Translations under genes and position numbers: made by a program | Assembly (NCBI RefSeq): GCF_005889745.1 | Contig: NZ_VCKZ01000015.1 | Span: 1-45,108, forward strand | DNA from: Actinomadura geliboluensis | Lineage (GTDB): Bacteria; Actinomycetota; Actinomycetes; Streptosporangiales; Streptosporangiaceae | DNA: 45,108 nucleotides | Reading direction: 5' to 3' | Part shown: positions 32,057 through 40,174 of the stretch, piece after piece | How the letters are laid out: each line of letters starts with the position of its first letter | Position numbering within the stretch: the first letter of the stretch is position 1 | Notes under the pieces: model-generated | Databases searched by the model: none | Seen by the model: the letters and a program-made list of their open reading frames with translations, nothing else | What the model was told of the DNA's origin: nothing

Positions 32057-32946
32057 CACGTTCTCCCTTCGGACGGGCCGGAGATCGCGCCCGCGACCAC
32101 GTTGACCGCGATGATCGTGGCGACCACGGCGGCGGCGGGGATCGCGACCGTGTACCACTCGCCGGTGAGCAGGTGGGACTGGGCCTCGGTGAGCAGGTTG
32201 CCCCAGCTCGGCCGGTTGGGCGGGACCCCGAGGCCGAGGAAGCTGAGCGTGGACTCGGTCAGGATCGCGTGCCCGACCTCGAACGCGGCGATGGACGCGA
32301 CCGGCGGCAGCGCGCCCGGCAGCAGGTGCCGCCGCATGACCTGCCAGCGGGACAGCCCGAGCGCGTAGGCGGCCCGGATGTAGAGGCGCTCGCGGCGGCT
32401 GCGCAGCTCGGCGCGGACGATCAGGGCGACCGGCATCCAGCTCGTCACCGCGATCGCCGCGATGACCAGCCCGAGGGACGGCCCGGCGACGGCGGCGAGC
32501 GCGAGCACGACGACCAGCAGCGGCAGCGCCAGCAGGATGTCGGCGGTGCGGGCGATCAGGCCGTCCAGCCAGCGCGGCGCGACGGCGGCCAGCCCGCCGA
32601 CCAGCATCCCGAACCCGACCGTGATGGCGGCCGCGCTCAGCCCGACCAGCAGCGACGTGCGGGCGCCGTAGAGCATGCGGGTCCACAGGTCGCGGCCGAG
32701 CAGGTCGGTGCCGAGCGGGTGCCCGGACGAGCCGGGCGGCAGCGAGGTCGCCGAGGTGTCGGTGGCGACCGGGTCGAGGGAGGTGAACAGCGGCGCGAAC
32801 GCGGCGAGGAGCCCGAAGACGGCGAGCACGGCGGCGGCCGCCGCCAGCGCCGGGCGGCGGGGCCGCGTCCGGACGGCCATCAGCCCCCGCACGCGGCCGG
32901 GCGCGGGCTGCTTGGGCGCGGGCTGCTTCAGGGAGTCAGACGGCAT
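32053..32946 (-). CDS. Nickel/peptide-type ABC permease, DppC/NikC-like
   Basis: A 297-residue permease with six predicted helices after an N-terminal cytoplasmic tail. SGHPLGTDLLGRDLWTRMLYG near residues 70-90 is the hallmark of the DppC/NikC/OppC half (PLGTDxxGRD), and HAILTESTLSFLGLGVPP the conserved EAA-type loop. It overlaps the preceding permease gene by 11 bases. Confidence 0.92.
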   Translation of the reverse strand: MPSDSLKQPAPKQPAPGRVRGLMAVRTRPRRPALAAAAAVLAVFGLLAAFAPLFTSLDPVATDTSATSLPPGSSGHPLGTDLLGRDLWTRMLYGARTSLLVGLSAAAITVGFGMLVGGLAAVAPRWLDGLIARTADILLALPLLVVVLALAAVAGPSLGLVIAAIAVTSWMPVALIVRAELRSRRERLYIRAAYALGLSRWQVMRRHLLPGALPPVASIAAFEVGHAILTESTLSFLGLGVPPNRPSWGNLLTEAQSHLLTGEWYTVAIPAAAVVATIIAVNVVAGAISGPSEGRTW

Positions 32947-33919
32947 CGGTCAGCCCCGTCCGGACGCGCGGGTCGAGCGCCGCGACGATCAGTTCGGCGA
33001 CGAGGTTGGCCGCGATCACGATCAGCCCGGTGACCAGGACGATGGCGATGAGCAGCGGGTAGTCCTGGGCGCGGGCGGCGCTGATGGCCTCGCGTCCCAT
33101 CCCGGGCCAAGAGAAGATCACCTCGGTGGCGTAGACGCCGGCGATGAGCGTCCCGACGCCGACGCCGAGCCGGGCGGTGAACGGCACCAGTCCGGGCCGC
33201 ATCAGGTGCCGCGCGACCACGGTGCGGCGGGGCAGCCCCCGGACGCGGGCGTTCTCCACGTGCGGCGCGTCCTTCAGCCGCCCGACGCCGTTCTCCACCA
33301 GCCGCACGTAGATGCCGAAGTGGTGGCCGAACGCCAGCGCGCACGCGGGCAGCACCAGATGGGCGAGGAGCCCGTACGCGGTGACGTCCTCGCCCGGGCG
33401 GCTCACTCCCCCGGACGGCATCAGATGGGTCGCCGCCGCGAACACGTACAGCAGCAGGAGCGCGATGACGAACCCGGGCATGCCGCCCATGACGAACAGG
33501 AGCAGGTCGATGCCGCGGCGCAGCCACGCGCGCCGCGTGAGCGCCGCGACCAGCCCGACCGCGAGGGCTGCGGTGAAGCTCAGCAGGACGGACGCGGCCG
33601 TGAGCAGCAGCGTCCACGGGACGGTGTCGCCGAGCGTCTCGGTGACGGGCCGTCCCGACATGTAGGACGTGCCGAGGTCGCCGCGCAGGGCGTCCGACGC
33701 CCAGCGCCAGTACCGGACGGGCGGCGGGTCGTCCAACCCCATCTCGGCGCGCAGTTCGGCGACCGCGGCGGGGGCCGGTGGGCGTCCGCCCGAGCGCGCC
33801 TCCAGCACCGAGGCGGCCGGGTCGCCGGGCGCGGCGGCCAGCAGCCCGAAGCACACCATCGACAGGGCGACGACGACCAGCGCCGCCGTCGCCGCCCGTC
33901 CGATCAGACGCAGCGCCAT
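32936..33919 (-). CDS. Nickel/peptide-type ABC permease, DppB/NikB-like
   Basis: A 327-residue permease with the DppB-type N-terminal helix, a PGDPAASVL motif after helix one and the EAA-like loop ARVRGLPRRTVVARHLMRPG, ending in a helix pair before RVRTGL. The ATG immediately follows the TAG of the binding-protein gene without a gap. Confidence 0.92.
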   Translation of the reverse strand: MALRLIGRAATAALVVVALSMVCFGLLAAAPGDPAASVLEARSGGRPPAPAAVAELRAEMGLDDPPPVRYWRWASDALRGDLGTSYMSGRPVTETLGDTVPWTLLLTAASVLLSFTAALAVGLVAALTRRAWLRRGIDLLLFVMGGMPGFVIALLLLYVFAAATHLMPSGGVSRPGEDVTAYGLLAHLVLPACALAFGHHFGIYVRLVENGVGRLKDAPHVENARVRGLPRRTVVARHLMRPGLVPFTARLGVGVGTLIAGVYATEVIFSWPGMGREAISAARAQDYPLLIAIVLVTGLIVIAANLVAELIVAALDPRVRTGLTDAV

Positions 33920-35482
33920 CTAGTTGTAGCGCCAGGTCTCGGCGTTCCAGAAGAACCCGTAGCCGTGGTGGCCGAGCGTGCGCTGGGCGGGTCCGGTGAG
34001 GTTCTTCGGGACGGCGTTGATGGTCTTGAGGTAGGAGATCCACACGAACGGGGGGTCGTCCTGCAGTGCCTTCTGGAACGCGGTGTAGGCGGCCTTGCGC
34101 TTCGCCGGGTCGAGTGTGGAGCGGCCCTCTTCGAGGGCCTTGTCCGCGGCGGGGTTGCTGTAGGTGCCGTAGTTGGAGCCGCCCTTGGCCAGTGCCTGGG
34201 ACGAAGCGAACACCCCGTAGACCGAGGAGTCCGGGTCGTAGGGCGTCCCCCAGCCGACCACCATGCCCTGCAGGTCGCCCCAGTGCTTGCGCACCCAGTC
34301 ACGCGGGCGCGGGCGCGGGTCGACGTCGAAGCCCTGCTTCCTGAGCTGGGTGGCGGACACGTTCAGGATGGCGACGCGCAGCGAGTCCTCGGCGAAGGTG
34401 GTCAGCTCGAAGTTGACCGTCTTGCCGACCTTCGCCCACATGCCCTGCCCGTTCTTGGCGTATCCGGCCTCCTCCATCAGGGCGGACACCTTGGCGGGGT
34501 CGAAGGTGAACCCGGGCGCGGCGGCGTACGGGCCGGCGTCGAGCGGGCCCTTGGCCGGCGTCCCGTATCCGAGGACGACGCTCTTCGTGATGGCGTCGCG
34601 GTCGACGGCGTAGTTCATCGCCGTGCGGATCCGGCGGTCGGCGAACACCGGGTCCTTCATGTTGAACATCAGCGCCCGGTAGTCGGCGGTCGGGTAGACC
34701 TCCAGCCGGTGCCCGCCGGCCTTGCCCGCCTGCTGCGGCGCGAGGTGGGCGGCGTCCACCTCGCCGTTCTTCAGCTGGATCAAGCGGGCGGAGTCGTCCG
34801 GGACGTACTTGACGACGATCTTCTTCAGTCCCGGCGCGCCCTCGTAGTACCCGTCGAAGGCGGTCAGCTCGGCGTACTGGCCCGGCTTATAGGTCGTGAG
34901 CCTGAACGGGCCTGTGCCCACCGGCCGTCGTCCGAAGTCGGGGTCGGTGAGCTTCTTGCCCTGGAGCAGGTGCTCGGGCAGCATCCCCGTCGACAGCGCG
35001 TCCAGCATGGGCGCGAACGGCTCGTCCAGCTTCAGCCGGACGGTGGCCGGGTCCGGCGTCTCGACCGCCGTGACCATGGAGAAGTTCCGCGACAGCGGGG
35101 AGTCGGCGCCCGCGCCCTTGATCGCCTCGATGGTGAACTTGACGTCGCCGGACGTGAACGGCTTGCCGTCCTGCCAGGTGGTGCCCGGACGCAGGGCGAA
35201 GGTGTAGGTCTTGCCGTCCGGCGCCACCTCCCACGACTTCGCCAGCCCCGGCACGACCTTGTTGTCCTTGTCGTGCCGGGTCAGCCCGCGGAAGACCAGT
35301 TCGGTCACCGGGTCGGTGTGCTCGTCCTGCAGCCCGGGGTTGAACGTCTCGGGCTCGTCGCCGACCGCGTACGTCAGGGCGCCGTCCGCACCGGCGGCGG
35401 GCTCGCCGCCCTGGCCGCACGCCGACGCGGCCGAGGCCGCCACAACAAGAGCCATCAAGGCAAGAACCGGACGTTTCACCAT
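33920..35482 (-). CDS. Family-5 solute-binding lipoprotein (nickel/peptide type)
   Basis: A roughly 520-residue binding protein: lipoprotein signal peptide with lipobox SAAS-AC, then the SBP_bac_5 domain with VFRGLTRHDKDNKVVPGLAKSWEV, YTFALRPGTTWQDGKPFTSGDV and RRIRTAMNYAVDRDAI. The family takes up di-/oligopeptides, nickel or metal-chelator complexes. I prefer ATG 35482 over ATG 35491, because the latter lies inside the dyad just upstream; neither has a clear ribosome-binding site. First gene of the four-gene importer operon. The metal-type operator (separate entry) favors nickel or a metallophore. Confidence 0.9.
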   Translation of the reverse strand: MVKRPVLALMALVVAASAASACGQGGEPAAGADGALTYAVGDEPETFNPGLQDEHTDPVTELVFRGLTRHDKDNKVVPGLAKSWEVAPDGKTYTFALRPGTTWQDGKPFTSGDVKFTIEAIKGAGADSPLSRNFSMVTAVETPDPATVRLKLDEPFAPMLDALSTGMLPEHLLQGKKLTDPDFGRRPVGTGPFRLTTYKPGQYAELTAFDGYYEGAPGLKKIVVKYVPDDSARLIQLKNGEVDAAHLAPQQAGKAGGHRLEVYPTADYRALMFNMKDPVFADRRIRTAMNYAVDRDAITKSVVLGYGTPAKGPLDAGPYAAAPGFTFDPAKVSALMEEAGYAKNGQGMWAKVGKTVNFELTTFAEDSLRVAILNVSATQLRKQGFDVDPRPRPRDWVRKHWGDLQGMVVGWGTPYDPDSSVYGVFASSQALAKGGSNYGTYSNPAADKALEEGRSTLDPAKRKAAYTAFQKALQDDPPFVWISYLKTINAVPKNLTGPAQRTLGHHGYGFFWNAETWRYN

Positions 35483-35489
35483 GATCGAC

Positions 35490-35510
35490 ATTATTGCAAA
35501 TAATATGCAG
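35490..35510 (-). promoter_or_regulatory. AT-rich dyad / Nur-like box before the importer operon
   Basis: ATTATT-GCA-AATAAT (35490-35504) is a perfect dyad in an otherwise GC-rich neighborhood. Overlapping it, the plus strand reads TTGCAA-ATAAT-ATGCAG (35494-35510), close to the TTGCAA-N5-TTGCAA type site described for the Fur-family nickel regulator Nur of Streptomyces. Fur-family control fits a nickel-type importer, but the match is imperfect (one arm ATGCAG). Confidence 0.5.
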
Positions 35511-35562
35511 GAGCAAAGTCACCGCATCTGAGTGACCGAGATCACCCGCAGCCCGGGCGGGG

Positions 35563-35710
35563 TCACCCGCCCGTCGGCCGCCGCTGGTCGCGTTCGGCGC
35601 GCCACTGGTCCACCACGGCTGGCAGCTCGCGGAACATGAAGCCGTAGAAGTCGCGCATCTCCGTCAGCCGGCGGGCGGCGGGGCTGTCGGCGCCGGCGGC
35701 GGCGATGCCC
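35563..35710 (-). pseudogene. C-terminal tail of a GbsR/MarR-like regulator
   Basis: The minus strand encodes about 48 residues ending at the stop 35563: AARRLTEMRDFYGFMFRELP followed by AVVDQWRAERDQ. This resembles the C-terminal helix of actinobacterial GbsR/MarR-type regulators. The rest of the gene is missing; at about 35710 the sequence switches to an unrelated fragment. Confidence 0.55.
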
Positions 35711-35711
35711 T

Positions 35712-35840
35712 GGCTACATCGGCGGCGAGCCGCTCAAGAACGGCCTCCAGTACGCCGACGCGGGCGTCCTGGCCGCCGCGACCGCCGTCCTGCTCGGCCT
35801 GGGGGCCTGGCGCTTCGTCCGCCGCGACCTCGGCCGCTGA
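35712..35840 (+). pseudogene. C-terminal tail of an ABC-2 permease
   Basis: The plus strand reads GYIGGEPLKNGLQYADAGVL, then AAATAVLLGLGAWRFVRRDLGR and stop, the typical last helix and RRDLGR tail of ABC-2 exporter permeases. It has no start and directly abuts the opposite-strand regulator tail, so a deletion has joined two convergent or separate genes here. A strong hairpin follows. Confidence 0.65.
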
Positions 35841-35847
35841 CTCCTGG

Positions 35848-35882
35848 GCCCGGGCCCGGCACGTCCCCCGCCGGACCCGGGC
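35848..35882. terminator. Bidirectional GC hairpin
   Basis: GCCCGGGCCCGG pairs with CCGGACCCGGGC with one mismatch across an 11-base loop, between the permease tail and the convergent DUF6223 gene. Confidence 0.5.
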
Positions 35883-35890
35883 GCCGGCCA

Positions 35891-36322
35891 TTACGTCCGC
35901 GCGGCGGCCCGGCGCGAACGGGCCAGCGCGAGCCCGCCGAGGCAGGCGGCGACCGCGCCCACGATCATGGCCACATAGCCCCCGCCCAGCCCGTTGCCGG
36001 TGCCGAGGCCCCCGTCGGCCGTGGCCACGACCGTCCCGCCGAGCACCACCGCGACCAGCCCCGCGGCAAGGGCCGCACTGGCGCCGCGGCGGCTCCGGGA
36101 GCGGGCCAGCGTGAACCCGCCGACGACCGCACCGGCCAACCCCAGCACAGCGGCCACCATGGCCCCGACGCGTCCGACGCTCAGGTCGTAGGCGTCGGCG
36201 GCGACCGGCTGGACCTCGGCGTGCGCCGCCGCCGGTGCGGCGAGCACGACCATCCCCAGCAGCACGGCGCCGGACACCGCGAGCGAACGCCGGGCCGCCA
36301 TCGGGACTCCTGAAGGGCGCAT
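35891..36322 (-). CDS. DUF6223-like small membrane protein
   Basis: A 143-residue protein with a signal-peptide-like first helix (VSGAVLLGMVVLAAPAAAHA) and three later helices containing a twofold repeat: GAMVAAVLGLAGAVVGGFTLARSR and AMIVGAVAACLGGLALARSR, separated by DGGLGTGNGLGGG. This layout matches what is annotated as DUF6223 in actinomycetes (family name from memory). Function unknown. GAGGAG precedes the ATG at 36322; an internal ATG at 36301 is an alternative. Confidence 0.75.
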   Translation of the reverse strand: MRPSGVPMAARRSLAVSGAVLLGMVVLAAPAAAHAEVQPVAADAYDLSVGRVGAMVAAVLGLAGAVVGGFTLARSRSRRGASAALAAGLVAVVLGGTVVATADGGLGTGNGLGGGYVAMIVGAVAACLGGLALARSRRAAART

Positions 36323-36495
36323 GTCCGTCTCCTCTTTCGTGCCGGTTCGAACACTCCCGATGATGTCGCCGGAACACGGCCCGGATCGTCCACCGAAAGC
36401 AGGCACTCGCCACTGCCGCCACTGCCGCATGCGCCTGCTGCGAACGCGGCAGATCCTCCGGAACTACCACGTCCGCAGCAGCCGACCGGACAGGC

Positions 36496-37605
36496 TCACT
36501 TCACTGGACGGCCGTCGAGCACGCGGGCGGCGAAGGCGTCGACGGCGTTGATGACGGCGTGGAAGCGCAGCGAGTCGAAGAGGTCGAAGGCGTGCTGCCC
36601 GCCGGGCAACTCGGCATGGAAGACCGGCTCGCCGGAGACGGCGCGCAGCCGCTCGGCGAAGCGCCGGGCGTCCTCGACCGAGGCGATGGTGTCGCGGTCG
36701 CCGTGGACGATGAAGAACGGCGGCGCGTCCGGCCGAACGCGGTCGATCGGCGAAGCCTGCGGATCCGTGTAGTAGGGCCCGTAGTACCCGCCCATACCGA
36801 TGACCGCCGCCACGGAGGTATCGACCTGCTCGAAACCAGGCTGGAAACCGGGCTCCCCGGCAGTCAACGCGGCCATGGCGGACAGATGGGCACCGGCCGA
36901 ACTGCCCGCAAGGACGATCCGCTCGGGATCGGCGCCATAGGACGGCCCGTGCTCGCGAACCCAGGCGATCAGCCTCTTGGCGTCCACCAGGTGGTCGCGG
37001 AAGTCCGCCGCCTCGGGAAGGAGCCGGTAGTTGGCGCTGATGCACACCCATCCCTGCTCGGCCAGGTGGCGCAGCAGCGGCAACGCCTGGCTGTTCTTGT
37101 GCCCGCTCTTGTAGCCGCCTCCGTGCAGGTGGATCAGCACGGGCGCCCCAGTGGGCCGTGCACGGTGGCGGTAAAGGTCGAGCAGGTTGCGCTTCCCAGC
37201 CGGGCCGTACGAGAGGTTGGGAATCCGTTCCACAGCACGGTGACGGCGGAGGAAGGGACTGAACAGGACGCGTCCGTACGACGGAAGACGACCCGCGACG
37301 GGCACCGACCCCATGGCCTCTTGGACGACCGGCAGCGCCCGGCGCCCGCGCCACGCGATCAGCCCCAGGCCCGCCACGGTCACGACCACCGCACCCATGA
37401 CAACCGGCGAGTTCAGGTCGCCTTGGACGAAGCAGAGCACCGTGGCGGCCAGCACCCAGGCCAACGCCGCGAACGGCAGCTCGTTGACGGCCACCCCGAG
37501 GAAGAAGGCGACCATGGCCAGCGGCCGGGGCCGGCGCGGCGCGGCCAGCGCGAAGCATGTGGGGACGACGGCGAGGGCCAGCGTGGTCAGGAATCCGTAA
37601 GGCAT
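36496..37605 (-). CDS. Membrane-anchored alpha/beta hydrolase (HSL/BD-FAE-like esterase)
   Basis: A 369-residue protein with three to four N-terminal membrane helices (residues 1-95) followed by an esterase domain. LIHLHGGGYKSGH is the oxyanion-hole motif of the hormone-sensitive-lipase/carboxylesterase group, VLAGSSAGAHLS holds the nucleophile, HGDRDTIASVED the acidic residue and GGQHAFD the histidine. All catalytic residues are present. A cell-surface or membrane-facing esterase is likely. Divergent from the SnoaL-like gene across about 174 bases. Confidence 0.87.
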   Translation of the reverse strand: MPYGFLTTLALAVVPTCFALAAPRRPRPLAMVAFFLGVAVNELPFAALAWVLAATVLCFVQGDLNSPVVMGAVVVTVAGLGLIAWRGRRALPVVQEAMGSVPVAGRLPSYGRVLFSPFLRRHRAVERIPNLSYGPAGKRNLLDLYRHRARPTGAPVLIHLHGGGYKSGHKNSQALPLLRHLAEQGWVCISANYRLLPEAADFRDHLVDAKRLIAWVREHGPSYGADPERIVLAGSSAGAHLSAMAALTAGEPGFQPGFEQVDTSVAAVIGMGGYYGPYYTDPQASPIDRVRPDAPPFFIVHGDRDTIASVEDARRFAERLRAVSGEPVFHAELPGGQHAFDLFDSLRFHAVINAVDAFAARVLDGRPVK

Positions 37606-37779
37606 GGTGGCCAGCCTGGCTTCACCACGCAGACCGCCACATCCGGCGCGCGGCCGGACTCCCCCCTCCGCCAGGCGAGGCCACCCCCGACTTTGGTAGG
37701 TGGTGGCGAGGGCATGTCACATCCCAGGCAGCCACTTCGTCGAATGGACGAAACCACACGCCAGAGGGGACGAGCAGCG

Positions 37780-38220
37780 ATGCCCACGCAACGCGAACTG
37801 GACGAAGCCGAGCTCAAGCAGCACATCGACAAGATCATCGAAGGTCTCCGTGCCAAGGACCTCGACACCCTGGAGAAGCTCTACACCCCCGACGTCGTCT
37901 CCTTCGACATCGAACCGCCGCTGCAACATGTGGGCGTGGCGGAGAAGCTGAAGAACTGGTCGAACGTGTTCGCCGTCTTCCAGGACGTCGACTACGAGTT
38001 CCGCGACCTGGCCCTCACCGTCGGCGACACCGTCGCCTTCGGCCACGGCTTCGGCCGCCTCAGCGGCACCCTGAAAGACGGCACGGCAACGAACGGCATG
38101 TGGGTACGCGCCACGTTCTGCTTCCAGAAGATCAACGGCACCTGGCTGATCGCCCACGACCAGGTCTCCGTCCCCTTCGACATCCCGACCGGCAAGGGCC
38201 TGACCGACCTCACTCCCTGA
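37780..38220 (+). CDS. SnoaL-like / ketosteroid-isomerase-fold (DUF4440-like) protein
   Basis: A 146-residue NTF2-fold protein. An N-terminal helix (ELKQHIDKIIEGLRAKDLDT) is followed by LYTPDVVSFDIEPPLQHVG, and the sheet VGDTVAFGHGFGRLSG, WVRATFCFQKINGTWLIAHDQ. The pattern is typical of polyketide-cyclase-like or DUF4440 stress proteins; the reaction, if any, is unknown. GAGGGGA lies before the ATG. Its last codons recur as a stray fragment at 39240-39298. Confidence 0.82.
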   Translation: MPTQRELDEAELKQHIDKIIEGLRAKDLDTLEKLYTPDVVSFDIEPPLQHVGVAEKLKNWSNVFAVFQDVDYEFRDLALTVGDTVAFGHGFGRLSGTLKDGTATNGMWVRATFCFQKINGTWLIAHDQVSVPFDIPTGKGLTDLTP

Positions 38221-38246
38221 CGAGCGGACGCATTCCGTTGCCTCTA

Positions 38247-38639
38247 TCAGGCGCTGAAGGACTCGGGGCCGAAGCGCCCCCAGGCCACGAAGGCGGCCAT
38301 GGCGAGGTAGACGACGTTCAGCGCGACGAATTTGTACTGTTCGTAGCGGGCGTGAGTGATCACGGCGCCGATCATGAGCAGGATCCAGCAGACGGCGGTC
38401 ACCGGCACCATGACCGGTGCGATGTCGAGCACGGCCGGGAGTGTCAGGCCGGCTGCCGCTGCTATCTCCAGGGCCCCGAGAGTTCGGACGAACCCGGTGC
38501 TCGCGTGCATCGTCCATCCCCCACCGGACTTCTCACCCAAGTCGTCCAGTTTTGCCTTGTTCATGAACGCTTTGGTGAGACCACCGGAGAGGGCGACGGC
38601 GGCAAGGAGCCCGGCAACGATCCAGAGGGCGGGGTTCAC
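38247..38639 (-). CDS. DoxX-family membrane protein
   Basis: A 130-residue protein with four membrane helices: residues 5-22, 50-68 (ALEIAAAAGLTLPAVLDIAP), 75-95 (VTAVCWILLMIGAVITHARY) and 103-120. The GALEIAAAAG motif in helix two is the DoxX/DoxD-like signature. These proteins are linked to quinone or thiol redox in membranes. Convergent with the SnoaL-like gene. Confidence 0.88.
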   Translation of the reverse strand: MNPALWIVAGLLAAVALSGGLTKAFMNKAKLDDLGEKSGGGWTMHASTGFVRTLGALEIAAAAGLTLPAVLDIAPVMVPVTAVCWILLMIGAVITHARYEQYKFVALNVVYLAMAAFVAWGRFGPESFSA

Positions 38640-39454
38640 GAGTTTCTCCTTAAGCCATTCTCTGCTTTGCCAAAGTCATTTCCGATTCCCTCCTGAACCA
38701 GGATCTGGTTTCCGCATTCGACACAAGACACCCGCAACTCGGTTTCTGTGACACCCCGGAGACATGACGTGCATCACAGATGCGTCCGACACTGGGCAGG
38801 GGCCGGACCGACATATCCCGTGCGATTGATCGCCGCCCCGCATCCTTGAGCCACTTGAACTTCTTCCGGCCTGGCACTGAAGGGCGAGGATGGCTCGGAC
38901 GATCGCGGTCAGGCACAACGGTCAGCGGCGGGTCGCGCGGTGCCGGAGGGCGCGGAGGGCCAGCGGGACGGCCACCAGGGTCGCCGCCGCCACGGCGGCG
39001 ACGGTCCCGCCCCACCTGCGGCGGCGGCACGGAGGTTCGGGCGGCGGCTCAGGTGCGCGGCGGTCTTCCTCGTCCAGGATCCGGCGGAAGCGGCACCCAC
39101 CTGGTCGACCTCACCGACCCCGCCGACGCCGCACCCGCCTTCGGCCAAACCGCCACCCGCGCCATACGCAGCAGGGCAACTGCCGGATTGTTCGCCTCCA
39201 GCAGGGAGCGGTCGGCGAGTGAGAGCGCACCGGTCAGGCCGAGTTCTGGGACGGCGTACGCCCCCACCGGCAAGGGCCTGGGCGACCTCACCCCCTGACA
39301 CCCACTCAAGGCGCATAAGGAACCACCCGATACCTCGTAAGAGACGACCGTTTCTCACCTGGCGCGTCTCTAGGTATCCGTACTCAGGCGCGTCGACCTT
39401 CCCACGTGTTTAATCGAGTCACCATCGCCTCGCATACTCCGAAGGAGACGACCG
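38640..39454. other. Gene-poor stretch with two gene fragments
   Basis: On the minus strand about 39090-38922 reads RRILDEEDRRAPEPPPEPP, then a single membrane helix (TVAAVAAATLVAVPLALRAL) and RHRATRR stop, the tail of a lost protein related to the DUF6082-like gene at 41962. On the plus strand 39240-39298 reads YAPTGKGLGDLTP stop, a copy of the SnoaL-like tail. No complete gene is present. The promoter and AAGGAG ribosome-binding site of the next gene occupy 39370-39454. Confidence 0.6.
39007..39100. repeat. Dispersed ~94-bp repeat, copy 1 (partner 41998-42092)
   Basis: About 94 bases encoding the RILDEE-RRAPEP tail on the minus strand match 41998-42092 at roughly 85% by eye, with a one-base length difference after the APEP codons. 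Confidence 0.75.
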
Positions 39455-40174
39455 ATGGCCACGCGGGAAGAGTACGAGTCCGCGCTACGTGGGATCGTCA
39501 TGCTTGCCGACGCGCATGGAGGTGCCCTTAACAAAGGATTCCGGATCATAGGCGACGATGCCCTGATCGGGTCACATGGGGTCGAACTGGAACGGGCGAT
39601 GGTGGATCGCGACCGGTCCGTCCGCCAGGCGTTATCCCGCGCATTCGATCAGGTCAAGTGGCTGTCCGAGAAGGATTTGAAGGGCCCCTTGCCGGTGGCG
39701 GCGCCCCGGCTGGGGGCACCGCCCGTCGGCAACGCCAAGGCGCGCGCGGGCGTGGCCGGCGGTGACGTACGCCTGCTCGACGAGCTGCACGCCGAGTTCG
39801 GTCGGGCAGGACGTTCATGGCGTGAGGCCGCCACCCGCCTGGACCGGATCCTTGTTCAGGTGGGAGCCGGCCGCACCACTGCTCGTACGCTGGATACAGC
39901 GGGTGAGTGGCTGATATCGCAGCAGCCCGACCTGCTTCGCAGGCGCGCCGACCTCATAAGGTCCGACCAGGTTGGGCTGAACATCGGCATGCTGACCGAC
40001 GCAGTGACGCAGAGTGCTCGGCTGGCCGTCCTCACCGCGCAACTCCAGCAGGCCGACCCGAGATTGGCCGCTGAACTCCAGAGGGCAGGCGTCGATCTCT
40101 CCAATGATCCCCCCTCAAGGGGATCCGCGCGCGACTGCGGATTGGTGGAAATCCCTGACCGATCAGCAGCATGA
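39455..40174 (+). CDS. Helical N-terminal part of a split DUF1023-type hydrolase
   Basis: Up to about residue 218 the protein is alpha-helical and charged (for example RSVRQALSRAFDQVKWLSEK and LLDELHAEFGRAGRSWREA), similar to the helical ESX/WXG-like N-terminal region of actinobacterial DUF1023 alpha/beta hydrolases. The last 20 residues after SNDPP are unlike anything. Removing one C from the C6 run at 40109-40114 makes the frame flow into the hydrolase that begins at 40104, giving a single protein of about 609 residues. AAGGAGACGACCG precedes the ATG. Either a true frameshift or a sequencing slip splits the gene. Confidence 0.75.
   Translation: MATREEYESALRGIVMLADAHGGALNKGFRIIGDDALIGSHGVELERAMVDRDRSVRQALSRAFDQVKWLSEKDLKGPLPVAAPRLGAPPVGNAKARAGVAGGDVRLLDELHAEFGRAGRSWREAATRLDRILVQVGAGRTTARTLDTAGEWLISQQPDLLRRRADLIRSDQVGLNIGMLTDAVTQSARLAVLTAQLQQADPRLAAELQRAGVDLSNDPPSRGSARDCGLVEIPDRSAA

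Noticed and set aside
32675-35503. Long plus-strand open frame opposite the importer operon
   Set aside because: Antisense shadow of the permease and binding-protein genes; no domain and biased composition.
35664-36470. Minus-strand frame covering the DUF6223 region
   Set aside because: Composition is a frame-shadow; the DUF6223-like frame at 35891-36322 has a ribosome-binding site, signal peptide and repeats.
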